From the NCBI RefSeq assembly GCF_003122215.1, contig NZ_QEYD01000006.1:248001-312000 (forward strand): DNA of 64,000 nucleotides, written 5' to 3'. The notes beneath the pieces are model-generated. The model saw only the letters and a program-made list of their open reading frames with translations, did not search any database and was not told where the DNA came from. This stretch comes from Pararhodobacter marinus. Its GTDB lineage: Bacteria > Pseudomonadota > Alphaproteobacteria > Rhodobacterales > Rhodobacteraceae. Each line of letters opens with the position of its first letter. Positions within the stretch are counted from its first letter, which is position 1. A program made the position numbers and the translations under genes. Below, piece after piece: positions 9,404-18,949 of this stretch.

Positions 9404-11200
9404 ATGCGATTGCACCGTGCCCGATTGACGACGACCACGGCGATTGCCGCCTGCCTGCTTCCCCTCGCCGCGTTTCCGGCGCTGGCGCAGGAGCGTGCGC
9501 TGGCGATCGAGGTGGGTCCGGCGACCGATTCCTTTGCGCCCTCGCGCATCGGGCTGCGGGTCTCGGGCCCGACCTCGGAACCGGCTTCAAGCTTCGTGCG
9601 GGGCTGCCGGGGGCAGGTGATGGCCGAGGCCGATGGCGTGGCCTTCGAGGTCACGGCCCCGATGACCACCCTGGCCTTTTCGGCGGCGGGCGAAGGTCTG
9701 GCCAGCATGGTCGTGGGCACCGCCGACGGCCTGTATCGCTGCGCGCTGGCCGATGATCAGGGCTATGTCAGCAACTCGCTGGGCGAGGTTCAGCCGGGTC
9801 GCTACATGGTGTGGCTCGGCACCGAAGAGGGCGGCACGGTCGACGCGCGGCTCTTTGCCTCGGAGCGCGCGGTGTCGGCAATCGAGCTGTTCGGCTTCGA
9901 TGTCAGCCGTCTGGGCGAGCCGCGCAACGGCCGCTTCGTCTATCAGGCCAGCAGCGAAAGCGGGCGGCAGACCTTGCTGACCGGCGCGCCGCTTCTTGCC
10001 GAAACCCCGATCAACCCGCTGTCGCCCGACAGCTGCTGGGGCTATGGCCGGCTCGATGCCGCCGACGCGGTTCTGAGCGTCGAAGAGGCGGGCCAGACGC
10101 TGAGCATCTTCGCCATGTCCCCCCGCGATCTGGTCATGGCGGTGATCGATCCGTCGGGAAGCGTGCATTGCAACGACGACGTCTATCAGCTGAACCCGGC
10201 GATCACGCTGCCCAATGCCGAACCGGGCGATTACCAGATCATCGTCGGCGGCTATTCCTCGGGCGGGGGGGACAGCTATGACCTCTACGCGTCGGCCGGC
10301 GCTCCGGCCTTTGTCGAAACGCAGGTCGACGCCGATGCCGAGCCGCGCGCGGGTCGGGCCACGATCGACGCGGCCTCGGGCGCGGGCGGGCTGCGCCTGA
10401 CCTCGGCACCGCTGTCTGGCGGCACCGATCCGCTCGAGGGGCTGTCGACCGAGGCCTTCTGTGCGGGCTATTCCGACCTGTCGGCGCCCGACATGGTGGT
10501 CACGCTGGACGCCGCCCAGCCGCTTCTGTCGCTTTACGCGCGTGCCGAGACCGACCTGACGCTGGCGATCCGCGCGCCCGACGGCAGCTGGAGCTGCAAC
10601 GACGATTCGTTCCAGCTCAACCCGGGCATCAGCTTCAACAATGCGCAGGCCGGCGAGTACGCGGTCTTCGTGGGCAGCTACATGTCGGGCGAGCAGGGCG
10701 AGTACAATCTCTATGCCTCGCTGGGCCAGCCGAACTGGGAGGGCACCGAGCCCGCCGGCGGTTTCAGCGCTCCCGACTGGCTGAACTACGCGGCCGAGCC
10801 CTCGGTGGCGACGCTGACCTACGGCCCCGAGACGCTGATCGATCCGCGCGTGATCTTCGACATCGCGCCCAGCCAGACCGACTCGTTCGGGATGGCCGAT
10901 GGCTGCGCGGGCTTCCTGACGCCGACGCAGCCCGATCTGGTGGTCGAGGCCGAAGAGGGCCTGCCGCAGCTCATGGTCTACATGGTCAGCGATTCCGACG
11001 GCACGCTGACGGTGGTGGGGCCGGACGGGCAGCTTTACTGCAACGACGATTTCGAACAGCTCAATCCCGGGGTCATGATCCCCAACCCGCAGCCCGGACC
11101 CTACGCGATTTTCGCCGGGACCTATGGCGGAAACGGGGGGATGGCCACGATGGGCGTCACGGTCGCCTCGCCCCAATGGGTCATGGACCGCGAGCATTGA
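9404..11200 (+). CDS. Secreted protein with three PPC-like repeats
   Basis: 598 residues with a Sec signal peptide ([19 protein letters not shown]). I set the start at the ATG at 9404 because of AGGA 9 nt upstream and the signal peptide; the frame is open far upstream as antisense to metG. The mature protein has three ~140-residue repeats. Each has an early Cys, a long beta region, a CNDD..QLNP turn and a closing PGxYxIFVGxY-type strand, as in bacterial pre-peptidase C-terminal-like domains. The Cys pairs are at residues 211/256, 353/398 and 501/546, always 45 apart, so a conserved disulfide per domain is likely. No catalytic motif is seen. It precedes a secreted protease gene reading the same way. 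Confidence 0.75.
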   Translation: MRLHRARLTTTTAIAACLLPLAAFPALAQERALAIEVGPATDSFAPSRIGLRVSGPTSEPASSFVRGCRGQVMAEADGVAFEVTAPMTTLAFSAAGEGLASMVVGTADGLYRCALADDQGYVSNSLGEVQPGRYMVWLGTEEGGTVDARLFASERAVSAIELFGFDVSRLGEPRNGRFVYQASSESGRQTLLTGAPLLAETPINPLSPDSCWGYGRLDAADAVLSVEEAGQTLSIFAMSPRDLVMAVIDPSGSVHCNDDVYQLNPAITLPNAEPGDYQIIVGGYSSGGGDSYDLYASAGAPAFVETQVDADAEPRAGRATIDAASGAGGLRLTSAPLSGGTDPLEGLSTEAFCAGYSDLSAPDMVVTLDAAQPLLSLYARAETDLTLAIRAPDGSWSCNDDSFQLNPGISFNNAQAGEYAVFVGSYMSGEQGEYNLYASLGQPNWEGTEPAGGFSAPDWLNYAAEPSVATLTYGPETLIDPRVIFDIAPSQTDSFGMADGCAGFLTPTQPDLVVEAEEGLPQLMVYMVSDSDGTLTVVGPDGQLYCNDDFEQLNPGVMIPNPQPGPYAIFAGTYGGNGGMATMGVTVASPQWVMDREH

Positions 11201-11212
11201 TCGACACATACC

Positions 11213-11244
11213 GCCCCCGCCAATCGCGCGGGGGCAGCGCTTTT
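11213..11244 (+). terminator. Rho-independent terminator
   Basis: 8-bp stem GCCCCCGC / GCGGGGGC (11213-11220 with 11228-11235) followed by AGCGC and TTTT, directly after the triple-repeat gene. Confidence 0.7.
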
Positions 11245-11279
11245 GAGGCACCTTATTGATTAACGGTTTGGGGGTTTCC

Positions 11280-12608
11280 ATGCGGGGAAGACATTCACGA
11301 CTGTCACCTTTCGGCCTGATGCTGGGCGCGGTTATCACCTTGGCGGTCCCTGCCGCGTTGCCGGGGCAGGCGCTGGCGCAGGCCAATACCTGCCGCTGGG
11401 CCAATGACAACGAATGCGACGAGGCGCGCTATGGCGGCACCGGCGCCTGCGAAAGCGGCACCGACGCCAATGATTGCCGCACCGAAGCCGCCGCCTGGCA
11501 ACGGCTGATGGATGCCGTCCCGGCCGATATCCGCGCACAGCTGGGCGACGATACCTGCCGCTGGGGCAATGACGGCGAATGCGACGATATCCGCTTTGGC
11601 GGGACCGGGGCCTGCACGCCGGGCACCGATGCGTCGGATTGCCGGGCGATGGCGATCGGTGGCGATGACAGCTGCCGCTGGGCCAATGACGGCGAATGCG
11701 ACGAGCCGGGGATCGGCACCGGCGTCTGCCTGTCGGGCTCGGACGCGACGGATTGCGCGGGACTCGCGGTGATGCGCAACCGCTCGAACCAATGCGCCAC
11801 CGCCTTCAACAATGTCTGCGAAGAGCCGGGATCGGGGCAGGGGACCTGCCGCGCCTATACCGACACCGCCGATTGCATCGGCCGCGACCGCCCGGTGACG
11901 ATGCGCGACCATTACTTCGGCCATGACGACCGGATCATGGTCGATGTCACGCAGATGCCGTGGCGCGCGATGGGGCTGTTGCGGATGGATGAAAGCTCAT
12001 GCACCGCGACCCTGATCGGCCCGCGCCTCTTGGCCACCGCGGCGCATTGCCTGCAAACCGATGACGGGCAGGTGCGCAAGGTGATGGAGTTTCGCGCCGG
12101 CGCCTCGGGCGACGACGATCAGGGCCGCGCGCATGTGGTGCGCACCGTCATCGCGCCCGATTACGACCCCGCCAGCGCGCCGCCCGATGGCGGCAACGGC
12201 AATGACTGGGCGCTGCTGGAACTGGACCGCGATCTGGGGCTGGAGGTGGGGTTCATCCGCCCGCATGTCTTTGACAAGAGCGACCTGGAGCAGATCATGG
12301 CCGGCGATTATCTGGTCAGCCAGGCGGGCTATAGCTGGGATACCGGGGCCTATCCCTCGGGGCACATGGATTGCCAGATCCTGCGCGCCTATCGCGATGG
12401 CTCGATGATCCATACCTGCGACACGACGCGCGGGGACAGCGGCTCGCCGATCTTGCACCGGATGGCGGACGGGGAATGGCGGCTCATCGCCGTGGACAGC
12501 CAGTTCTTCGACCCTCAGCCGCCCTTCCCGCAGATGAGTTCGTCGCATCTGGCCGTCGATACGCGGTCTTTCGCGCAGGCGCTGCGCGACGCGGGGGCGC
12601 TGGACTGA
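11280..12608 (+). CDS. Secreted trypsin-like serine protease with Cys-rich repeats
   Basis: About 442 residues. A signal peptide (MLGAVITLAVPAALPGQALA) is followed by four Cys-rich repeats of the form CRWANDGECD....GTGxCxxGTDAxDC, the fourth degenerate. Then comes a chymotrypsin-fold domain with the full triad: LLATAAHC (His), NDWALLEL (Asp) and TRGDSGSP (Ser). A Cys pair around DSSCTATL/AAHC matches the usual protease disulfide. The repeats resemble Lin-12/Notch-type calcium modules in their spacing of Cys, Asp and Asn, which is an inference. The ATG at 11280 was chosen over the TTG at 11256. Export to the periplasm or outside is expected; the substrate is unknown. Confidence 0.85.
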   Translation: MRGRHSRLSPFGLMLGAVITLAVPAALPGQALAQANTCRWANDNECDEARYGGTGACESGTDANDCRTEAAAWQRLMDAVPADIRAQLGDDTCRWGNDGECDDIRFGGTGACTPGTDASDCRAMAIGGDDSCRWANDGECDEPGIGTGVCLSGSDATDCAGLAVMRNRSNQCATAFNNVCEEPGSGQGTCRAYTDTADCIGRDRPVTMRDHYFGHDDRIMVDVTQMPWRAMGLLRMDESSCTATLIGPRLLATAAHCLQTDDGQVRKVMEFRAGASGDDDQGRAHVVRTVIAPDYDPASAPPDGGNGNDWALLELDRDLGLEVGFIRPHVFDKSDLEQIMAGDYLVSQAGYSWDTGAYPSGHMDCQILRAYRDGSMIHTCDTTRGDSGSPILHRMADGEWRLIAVDSQFFDPQPPFPQMSSSHLAVDTRSFAQALRDAGALD

Positions 12609-12619
12609 TGCGCCATAGT

Positions 12620-12650
12620 CCCGGCGCCGCTGTCGCGCCGGGGCCGCCTT
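12620..12650. terminator. Bidirectional terminator between convergent genes
   Basis: 8-bp stem CCCGGCGC / GCGCCGGG (12620-12627 with 12635-12642), then a GCCGCCTTT tail, in the 42-bp gap between the protease and MFS genes. Confidence 0.55.
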
Positions 12651-13850
12651 TCAGGCCGCGCGGCGGGCGCTGCGGGAATCGAGCGTGACCAGTCCCAGGA
12701 TCAGTCCCAGCGCCACCAGCACAGTGATGTTGAGCACCGCCCAGCCTGACAGCTGGAACAGCACGCCCGCCAGCAACGAGGCCGCGGCGACGAAGGCGAA
12801 GATCATGAAATCCGCCATCCCCTGCAGCGCGACCGATCCCGCCGCTGCCGAGGCCCGGGCGATCATCACCGTCGAGCCGGTATAGGCAAAGTTCCAGCCG
12901 ACCCCGAGCAGGATCAGCGTGCCCCAGAAATTCGCCCGAGCCTCGCCGGACAGCGCCAGCACGGCACCCGCGACGACCAGCACGATCCCCGTGATCATGA
13001 CCGGGCGATAGCCGTAGCGGTCGATCAGCCGCCCGGTGACGAAGCTGGGCGCGAACATGCCGATGATATGCCACTGGATACCCAGCGCCGCGTCGGCCTC
13101 GGAAAAGCCGCAGGCGATCATCGCCAGCGGCGCGGCGGTCATGGTGAAGGTCATCGAGCCATAGGCGAAGGCGCCGCAGATCACCGCGATGACATAGGCG
13201 CGTGTCAGCGGGGGAAGGCCATGGCGACCGCGCGGCAGCGGCGTCGCCGGCTGGGCTATGGGGGTCCTGGGCAGGCGCAAACCGGCAAGGAAGGGCAGGG
13301 TGAGCGCGGCCAGCATCGCCTGCCCCAGGAACGCCGCGACATAGGGTGCGCCGATGATCATGTCGTTGGAATGGATGGCGATCTGCGGCCCGATCACCGC
13401 CGAGCCGATCCCGCCCAGCAGCACCACCGACACCGCCCGCGCGCGCAGGCCCGAGGGCAGGCCTTGCTGCGCGGCGAAGCGGAAACTCTGCACGCAGGCG
13501 ATGTTGAGCCCGAAGAGCAGCGCGCCCAGGCAGAAAAGAAGGAACGATCCGGTATAGACGCCCCAGGCGCAGGTCAGCGCGCCCGTCACCGCGACCAGCG
13601 CCCCGCCCAGATAGACGGGCCGGCGCCCGAAACGGCCGAAAAGCAGCGCCGCCGGGATCGTGGCGATGCAGGTGCCCACCATGAACATCGAAACCGGCAG
13701 CGTGACCAGGTAGGGCGACGGCGCCAGCATGGCCCCGATCAACCCGCCCAGCGACACCATGATCGGCGGCAGCGCCCCGGCAAAGGCCTGCGACAGCATC
13801 AGCAGGTAAACGTTTCGGGGAAGCCGGGCCTTCGGCTCTGTTGACGCCAT
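12651..13850 (-). CDS. MFS transporter
   Basis: 399 residues from the ATG at 13850, the first Met of the conserved part (RNVYLLMLSQAFAGALPPIM). The GGAAAGG upstream supports it, and the longer frame to 14078 is not MFS-like. About 12 hydrophobic helices are visible. The MFS signature LFGRFGRRPVYLGG follows helix 2, and RLIDRYGYRPVMITG is the matching loop in the second half. The overall pattern fits drug/metabolite antiporters of the DHA1 type, but the substrate cannot be read from the sequence. It is monocistronic. Confidence 0.85.
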   Translation of the reverse strand: MASTEPKARLPRNVYLLMLSQAFAGALPPIMVSLGGLIGAMLAPSPYLVTLPVSMFMVGTCIATIPAALLFGRFGRRPVYLGGALVAVTGALTCAWGVYTGSFLLFCLGALLFGLNIACVQSFRFAAQQGLPSGLRARAVSVVLLGGIGSAVIGPQIAIHSNDMIIGAPYVAAFLGQAMLAALTLPFLAGLRLPRTPIAQPATPLPRGRHGLPPLTRAYVIAVICGAFAYGSMTFTMTAAPLAMIACGFSEADAALGIQWHIIGMFAPSFVTGRLIDRYGYRPVMITGIVLVVAGAVLALSGEARANFWGTLILLGVGWNFAYTGSTVMIARASAAAGSVALQGMADFMIFAFVAAASLLAGVLFQLSGWAVLNITVLVALGLILGLVTLDSRSARRAA

Positions 13851-14889
13851 CTCGGGGCCTTTCCTTGGCACGGCGGGTCGGGGCCTGAAATCCACGCGGT
13901 CCCCGGTTCCCGAAGCGTGGATCATGCCCGAGAACACTGCACAAGTGCAATAAGCCACCGCGCCGGATCCCGGCGCCGGGCGACACGTGTCCCGTTGCCG
14001 GAGGGGGGAGGGGGAATGTCGGAAAGCGGCGCTCGGACGGCCCGGGATCCGGACAAGCTTTGGGCCTGCTTTCGGCACGCGGCCATGCGACGGCGACGCA
14101 TCAGTGCGCAGGGGAATGCGTGCCGGCGGGGATTGCTGTCATTCGCCGTCGACGTCGGTCTCTTTGGTCGATGATACCTGCCACGTTCGTGCCGGCCTCT
14201 GAGCGCGCGCGCCCGGCGTTGTCTCCGTTGGCTATCGCAACGCCCAATGTCCGGTTCGCGGGGCGCGACCCCAGGCCCATACCCGCGCGTCAGGATGTCG
14301 ACCCTCACAGCGCGATCGTTCAGACTGGCAGCCTCAAAGGACCCAGGTTCCGGGCAATTGTCGGCCCGGCCGGTGACACACTGAATCTTGTCAGGGATTC
14401 GCCCCCGGTTCTGCCCTTTGGTCTCACGGTTTCTCAGGCTCATCGGGAGGCCGGCCCTGTGATACGCGCGCCTGTGACCGAAACCAGCGTTCATTGTCCT
14501 CCATTGGTCGCTCGCCCGAGCTGTGGAACGGCAAGCGGAAACGCGGATCCGCCACGCGATCCCCGCCTGGCGTTGCGTGTCGCGCGCTGTGCCGCCGGTG
14601 AGAGACGGCGGTGGTCTGATTTGGTCTTCTGCCTGACCTCCGGCGCTTCGAACCATCAGCCTCGCCTCTCCCGCACTTAGTGTTCCTGAAGCGGCGGCGC
14701 GTGACCCGCATCTCAGCGACACTGCTGAACGCTTCGGCGTACATCGTCCGACGCGCCCTCGCGGTTACAGGCGCGACGCTCCCCGCATACATGCGCCCCG
14801 CCTGTGCCGGGCGGCGTATGGTTGCTCTATCAGTCGCTTTCTTCGCCTCATTTCTCTTCTTTCTGCCGACGCCTTTCCCGGCGCCGCCA
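13851..14889. other. Gene-free stretch of about 1 kb
   Basis: Between the MFS start and the end of cheD I see no credible gene. Open frames on both strands (for example 14060-14680 plus and 13922-14722 minus) have Arg/Pro/Ser-rich translations with no domain and no ribosome site. The part nearest 13850 should hold the MFS promoter. The stretch may be decayed or structural DNA. Confidence 0.5.
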
Positions 14890-15456
14890 TCAGAACAGCG
14901 TCACCGCATCGGGCTTGGCGCTGCGCGGCGGCGGTGGCGGAGGCGGTGGCGCGACGATGGCGGCATCCATCGCACCGCTGACATGGATAATGCGGACTTT
15001 GCCGGTTACCGGGTGGAAATTGATCCGTCTTGCATCCGTGCCGCCCAGGTCCTGCGCGCGCACCGGGAAATCTTCGGCGCGCAGATAGCGCAGGGCAAAT
15101 TCCGCGTTCTTGGGGCCGATATCGCCGAAGCGTCCGCTCATCCGCGATCCACCAAACACCTTGGCCTGCAGCGTCGAGCGGCTCGCCCCGCTCTTGAGGA
15201 GGTGATTGATCAGCAATTCCATCGCGTTGGCGCCGTATTTCAAACTCGTGGCCTCGCCGTCGCGGGCGTCTGCCAGAAGGTAATGGTTCATGCCGCCTAT
15301 CCGGCACGCCGGATCATAAAGACAGACCGACACGCATGAGCCCAGCACGGTTGACAGGACGAGTTCGGGATCCGACGAGACGAGATACTCACCGCGGATG
15401 ACGGGGACGGTCCGGGTTCGGTACCCTTCTGGCCAATTCTGGAACTGCTGTTTCAC
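14890..15456 (-). CDS. cheD: Chemoreceptor glutamine deamidase CheD
   Basis: 188 residues. CheD deamidates selected glutamines on chemoreceptors and in some bacteria interacts with CheC. The catalytic core is visible as VLGSCVSVCLYD (Cys41) and GGMNHYLL (His58), 17 residues apart as in characterised CheD. The conserved KVFGGSRM and GPKNAEF segments follow. The C terminus ends in an unusual run of eight prolines before RSAKPDAVTLF. The GTG start overlaps the cheB stop as GTGA, so translation is coupled to cheB. It is the last gene of the che operon. Confidence 0.93.
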   Translation of the reverse strand: MKQQFQNWPEGYRTRTVPVIRGEYLVSSDPELVLSTVLGSCVSVCLYDPACRIGGMNHYLLADARDGEATSLKYGANAMELLINHLLKSGASRSTLQAKVFGGSRMSGRFGDIGPKNAEFALRYLRAEDFPVRAQDLGGTDARRINFHPVTGKVRIIHVSGAMDAAIVAPPPPPPPPRSAKPDAVTLF

Positions 15457-16436
15457 GCTTTTACCTTTTGCCTGGCATTCAGAAGGGCGGAGCCGATTGC
15501 CGAGAGGGGAAGCTCGCGCTCGGCCGCGCCGATCTGCACCGCGTAGCCGGGCATGCCATACACGACCGAGGTTTCGCGATCCTGAGCGATGGTCCGTGCC
15601 CCGGCCCGGCGCAGCGCCAGTAATCCCTCGGCCCCGTCGCGGCCCATTCCGGTCAGCAACGCCGCGGTCACGCGGTTGGCCATCGGCAGCGCCGAGTGGA
15701 AAAGCGCGTCGACCGACGGGCGGTGCCCCGAGATCCGGGCGCCGGATTGCAACGTGCAGGCATGCGGCGCGCGGGGGGCGAGGACGAGATGATGGTCAGC
15801 GCCCGGTGCCAGCAGCACCCGGCCGGGCGTCGGCACATCGCCGTCGCCGGCCTCGCGCACTTCGGGCGCGGCGTTGCGGTCGAGAAGCCGTGCAAGCCCG
15901 GCGCTGTAGGAGGCGCCGGTATGCTGCACGATCAGCGTCGGCGGACAATCCGCGGGGAACATATCGAGGATCGCAAGCAACGCGTCGATCCCTCCGGTCG
16001 AGGAGCCGATCAGGATAAGGCGCGACTCGCCGTCGTGACCCACCGAACGCAGCAGACCCGCGCTGGCCCGGGAAGGCGGTTGCGTTCCCGCGCCCACCGC
16101 CCGGTGGAGCCGGGCCAGAATGGCGTCGTCGGGTTGATCGGGATCAAGCAGGCGATCGGCACCGATGCCCCCGGCATGGGTGGACTGCCCCTTTGCCCGG
16201 AATGCCAGCCAGGCGACGCCCAGGGTGCGGAACAGCAGATCCATCATTTCGAATTCCGGCCGCGCGACCAGCGAGGCCGAAAGAATGACAAGTTGCGGGG
16301 GCCGATGTTCGACCGCGTTGAAGGTTTGCGTGAGATCGCTGCACAGGTCGGTCACGGCGATCCCGCGCAAGTCCGACAGCCGTTGCGCAAGGTGGCGGAG
16401 CGTTGTCTTGTCCGATTCAGCAAGGATTACCCGCAT
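15453..16436 (-). CDS. cheB: Chemotaxis methylesterase CheB with degenerate receiver domain
   Basis: 327 residues. The C-terminal half is a standard CheB methylesterase: GSSTGG (Ser146), VQHTG (His172) and TGMGRDGAEG (Asp267) form the triad that removes methyl groups from receptor glutamates. The N-terminal ~105 residues fit a receiver fold but have lost the phosphorylation pocket. Where CheB normally has LDVEMP there is VILSASLV, with Ser53 in the Asp position, and the acidic pair near the N terminus is reduced to AESD. Phosphorylation by CheA at the usual site is therefore impossible, and another mode of control is likely. Overlaps cheD by 4 nt. Confidence 0.92.
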   Translation of the reverse strand: MRVILAESDKTTLRHLAQRLSDLRGIAVTDLCSDLTQTFNAVEHRPPQLVILSASLVARPEFEMMDLLFRTLGVAWLAFRAKGQSTHAGGIGADRLLDPDQPDDAILARLHRAVGAGTQPPSRASAGLLRSVGHDGESRLILIGSSTGGIDALLAILDMFPADCPPTLIVQHTGASYSAGLARLLDRNAAPEVREAGDGDVPTPGRVLLAPGADHHLVLAPRAPHACTLQSGARISGHRPSVDALFHSALPMANRVTAALLTGMGRDGAEGLLALRRAGARTIAQDRETSVVYGMPGYAVQIGAAERELPLSAIGSALLNARQKVKA

Positions 16437-16465
16437 TTTGGCGCCTCCGCTCCCTCTCCTGATCG

Positions 16466-18868
16466 TTAAAAGTCGTGCCAGCGGCCGGAATTGGCGGCGA
16501 CGCCCAGCATGTCGTCGGTATCGGCCTCGGTGTCGCTGTCTGCGAGTTCCGCGCGCCAGGCATCCGTTGTATCGACCGGCACTGCCGGCAAGACGAACTC
16601 GGTCGTCTCAAGCGGTTCGGGCAACTCGGCTGCGTCGCTGTCGCGCGATGCGACGGACCGGCCGGTATCTGGCGCGATCTGGCCGTGCGCGGCGGTCCGG
16701 AATTGCCCGATGCGCTGATCCAGAGCCTCGGATTCGTGGCGCAGGGTCGTCGACGCGGCCGTGACCTCTTCAACCATGGCCGCGTTTTGCTGCGTGACCT
16801 GATCGAGCTGTGACACGCCGATATTGATCTCGTTCAGGCCGGCGCTCTGTTCGCGGGCGCCGGTGGCGATGGTGCCGATGAGGGTGTCGATATTACCGAC
16901 GCGCTCGATGATCATGGTCAGGGTGTCGCCCGCCCGTCCGACCAGATTGACGCCGGTCTCGACCTGTTCCGTGCTGCCGGTGATCAGCGTCTTGATCTGA
17001 CGGGCCGCATCGGAGGTGCGCTGGGCCAGCGCGCGGACCTCGGAGGCCACAACGGCGAAACCGCGCCCCGCATCGCCGGCGCGCGCGGCCTCGACCCCGG
17101 CATTGAGCGCAAGCAGGTTGGTCTGAAAGGCGATATCGTCGATCACGCCGATGATCTGCGAGATTTCGCTCGAGGATTTGCGGATCAGCGACATGGCCGA
17201 GACGGCTTCGGACACCACCAGGCCGCTTTTCTCGGCTTCCTTGCGCGCGTCGGCGACCGCCGCTTCGACTTCCGAGGCGCTGTCGGCGGCGGCGCGGACA
17301 CTCGCCGTCAGCTCGTCAAGCGCGGCGGCGGTTTCTTCAAGCGTGGCGGCCTGGCTTTCAGTGCGATGCGAGAGGTCGTCCGACGAGGCGCTGATCTCTT
17401 CCGCGCGCGCCCGGATCTCGGCGGCATTGGTGGAAATGGCGTGGATCAATCGCTCCATCGTTTCGACCGTCGCGTTGAAATCGATGCGCAAACTGTCGTA
17501 ATCCTGCGAGAAAGCGTGATCGAGCCTCAGATCCAGCCGGCCGCTGGCCAGCTCACGCAGCCCGCCGCGCAAGGCGGCAACAACCTGAGATTGCTCTTCG
17601 CGCGCGGCTTCCTGCGCCGCGCGGGATTTTCGCGCCTGCAGAAGCTGATCGCGGAAAGAGGCCAGGGCACGGGACAAGCCGCCGATCTCGTCGTGGCGCT
17701 CGGTGCCGGTGACAGGGCTTGTGAAATCCTCGTCGGCGATCCGGGTCATGGATTGCGCGAAGGCATTCAGAGGCCGGGTGATCGACCGTGCGACAAGGTA
17801 GCCGATGCCGAGTGAGGCGACGGTACAGAGCACGATGAAGATCGCCGCCCGCTGCACGAAGTCGCTCAACGCGGCGTAATGCGCGGCATGGTCGAGCTCG
17901 ACGACGACGGACATCGGAAAGCCGCGCGCTTCAAAACTGTGAACGGCGGCATCGACCGATGCGCCGCCGAGCCCCGGCGTGTCGGGGAAGAAGCGGGTTT
18001 CGGCATTGCGGGCAGCCGAGACCTGCGCGAGGTCGGGCAAGGGATCGAGCAAGGCCAGGTCGCTGTCGAGGGACAGGGTGCTGCGCAGCCGACCATCCGC
18101 GCCCAGCAGGTAAACGATATCCTCGGGGCCCAGCCCCGTCGCGGCACCGAGCGCGGCTTCGGCGGCGGCAAAGGATAGGCGGATGACGATCACGCCAAGC
18201 GCGGGTGCCTCGGGGTTGTCCCGATCAACCATGCGGCGGGCGATGAAAACGGCGGCTTCGGCACTGCCCGTGGTGGAGACTTCCACATCCGAACCGATAT
18301 TGCGGGGTGCCGGGCTGGCCATCGCTTCCCGCCAGATGCGGGTCAGAGGGGCGTCTGCGAAATCGTCGGATGCCAGAGACACGCCGAAATTGTCCCCTTT
18401 TTCGATGGAATAGATGACATCTCCCGACGGGGTGATGAGCAGCAGGTCCTGGTAGCCGAAAAGATCGCGATGGCGCGTCAGAAAACCATGAAACTGCTCA
18501 TGGACCGCTTCATAGGCCGGACGTGCCATGCTTGCGGTTGCCGTGCCGTCATAGGCGGCGCGGATATCGTCCAGCCATCCGGGCGCCTGCAGCGTGACCG
18601 CCTGCGTGAAAGCCTGCATGGCGGGCGGCGCCAGGGTTCCCTGTGCAAGATCGGCCGCCGCGCGGTGCATTGCCTCCAGCCACCGGCTGAAACTGGCCTG
18701 CGCCTGCGCCGCAGAACTGCGCGCCAGCTCCTCGACGCGGGTCTGGATATCGGCCCGGAACAACGTGTAGTAAAGCGCGCTCGAGGCGCCGAGCATCACC
18801 ACCAGGGCGATCACGATGAGGATCGGCAAGCGAAGGCTGATTCTGGTATTCGCAACAAGGCTGTACAT
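16466..18868 (-). CDS. Methyl-accepting chemotaxis protein with periplasmic sensor domain
   Basis: 800 residues. The first membrane helix ([21 protein letters not shown]) is at ~14-34. A periplasmic domain of about 290 residues follows, probably a double-Cache type ([36 protein letters not shown]). Then come a second helix ([17 protein letters not shown]), a HAMP domain ([14 protein letters not shown]) and a methyl-accepting signalling domain. The receptor tip reads [23 protein letters not shown]. The last five residues, RWHDF, resemble the CheR/CheB-docking pentapeptide found at the end of high-abundance receptors (xWxxF). AAGGA lies upstream of the ATG. The ligand is unknown. Confidence 0.92.
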   Translation of the reverse strand: MYSLVANTRISLRLPILIVIALVVMLGASSALYYTLFRADIQTRVEELARSSAAQAQASFSRWLEAMHRAAADLAQGTLAPPAMQAFTQAVTLQAPGWLDDIRAAYDGTATASMARPAYEAVHEQFHGFLTRHRDLFGYQDLLLITPSGDVIYSIEKGDNFGVSLASDDFADAPLTRIWREAMASPAPRNIGSDVEVSTTGSAEAAVFIARRMVDRDNPEAPALGVIVIRLSFAAAEAALGAATGLGPEDIVYLLGADGRLRSTLSLDSDLALLDPLPDLAQVSAARNAETRFFPDTPGLGGASVDAAVHSFEARGFPMSVVVELDHAAHYAALSDFVQRAAIFIVLCTVASLGIGYLVARSITRPLNAFAQSMTRIADEDFTSPVTGTERHDEIGGLSRALASFRDQLLQARKSRAAQEAAREEQSQVVAALRGGLRELASGRLDLRLDHAFSQDYDSLRIDFNATVETMERLIHAISTNAAEIRARAEEISASSDDLSHRTESQAATLEETAAALDELTASVRAAADSASEVEAAVADARKEAEKSGLVVSEAVSAMSLIRKSSSEISQIIGVIDDIAFQTNLLALNAGVEAARAGDAGRGFAVVASEVRALAQRTSDAARQIKTLITGSTEQVETGVNLVGRAGDTLTMIIERVGNIDTLIGTIATGAREQSAGLNEINIGVSQLDQVTQQNAAMVEEVTAASTTLRHESEALDQRIGQFRTAAHGQIAPDTGRSVASRDSDAAELPEPLETTEFVLPAVPVDTTDAWRAELADSDTEADTDDMLGVAANSGRWHDF

Positions 18869-18949
18869 GCGCGTTCCTTACGTCCGGCCTGCGGCGCCAC
18901 GCGGCAGGGGCCGAAACTACAGTGTCTTTGCGGTCCCGGTTCGCGGGTC

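Noticed and set aside
14060-14680. 206-residue open frame in the gene-free stretch
   Set aside because: No ribosome site, no domain, low-complexity Arg/Pro/Ser translation, and overlapping frames on the other strand are equally long.
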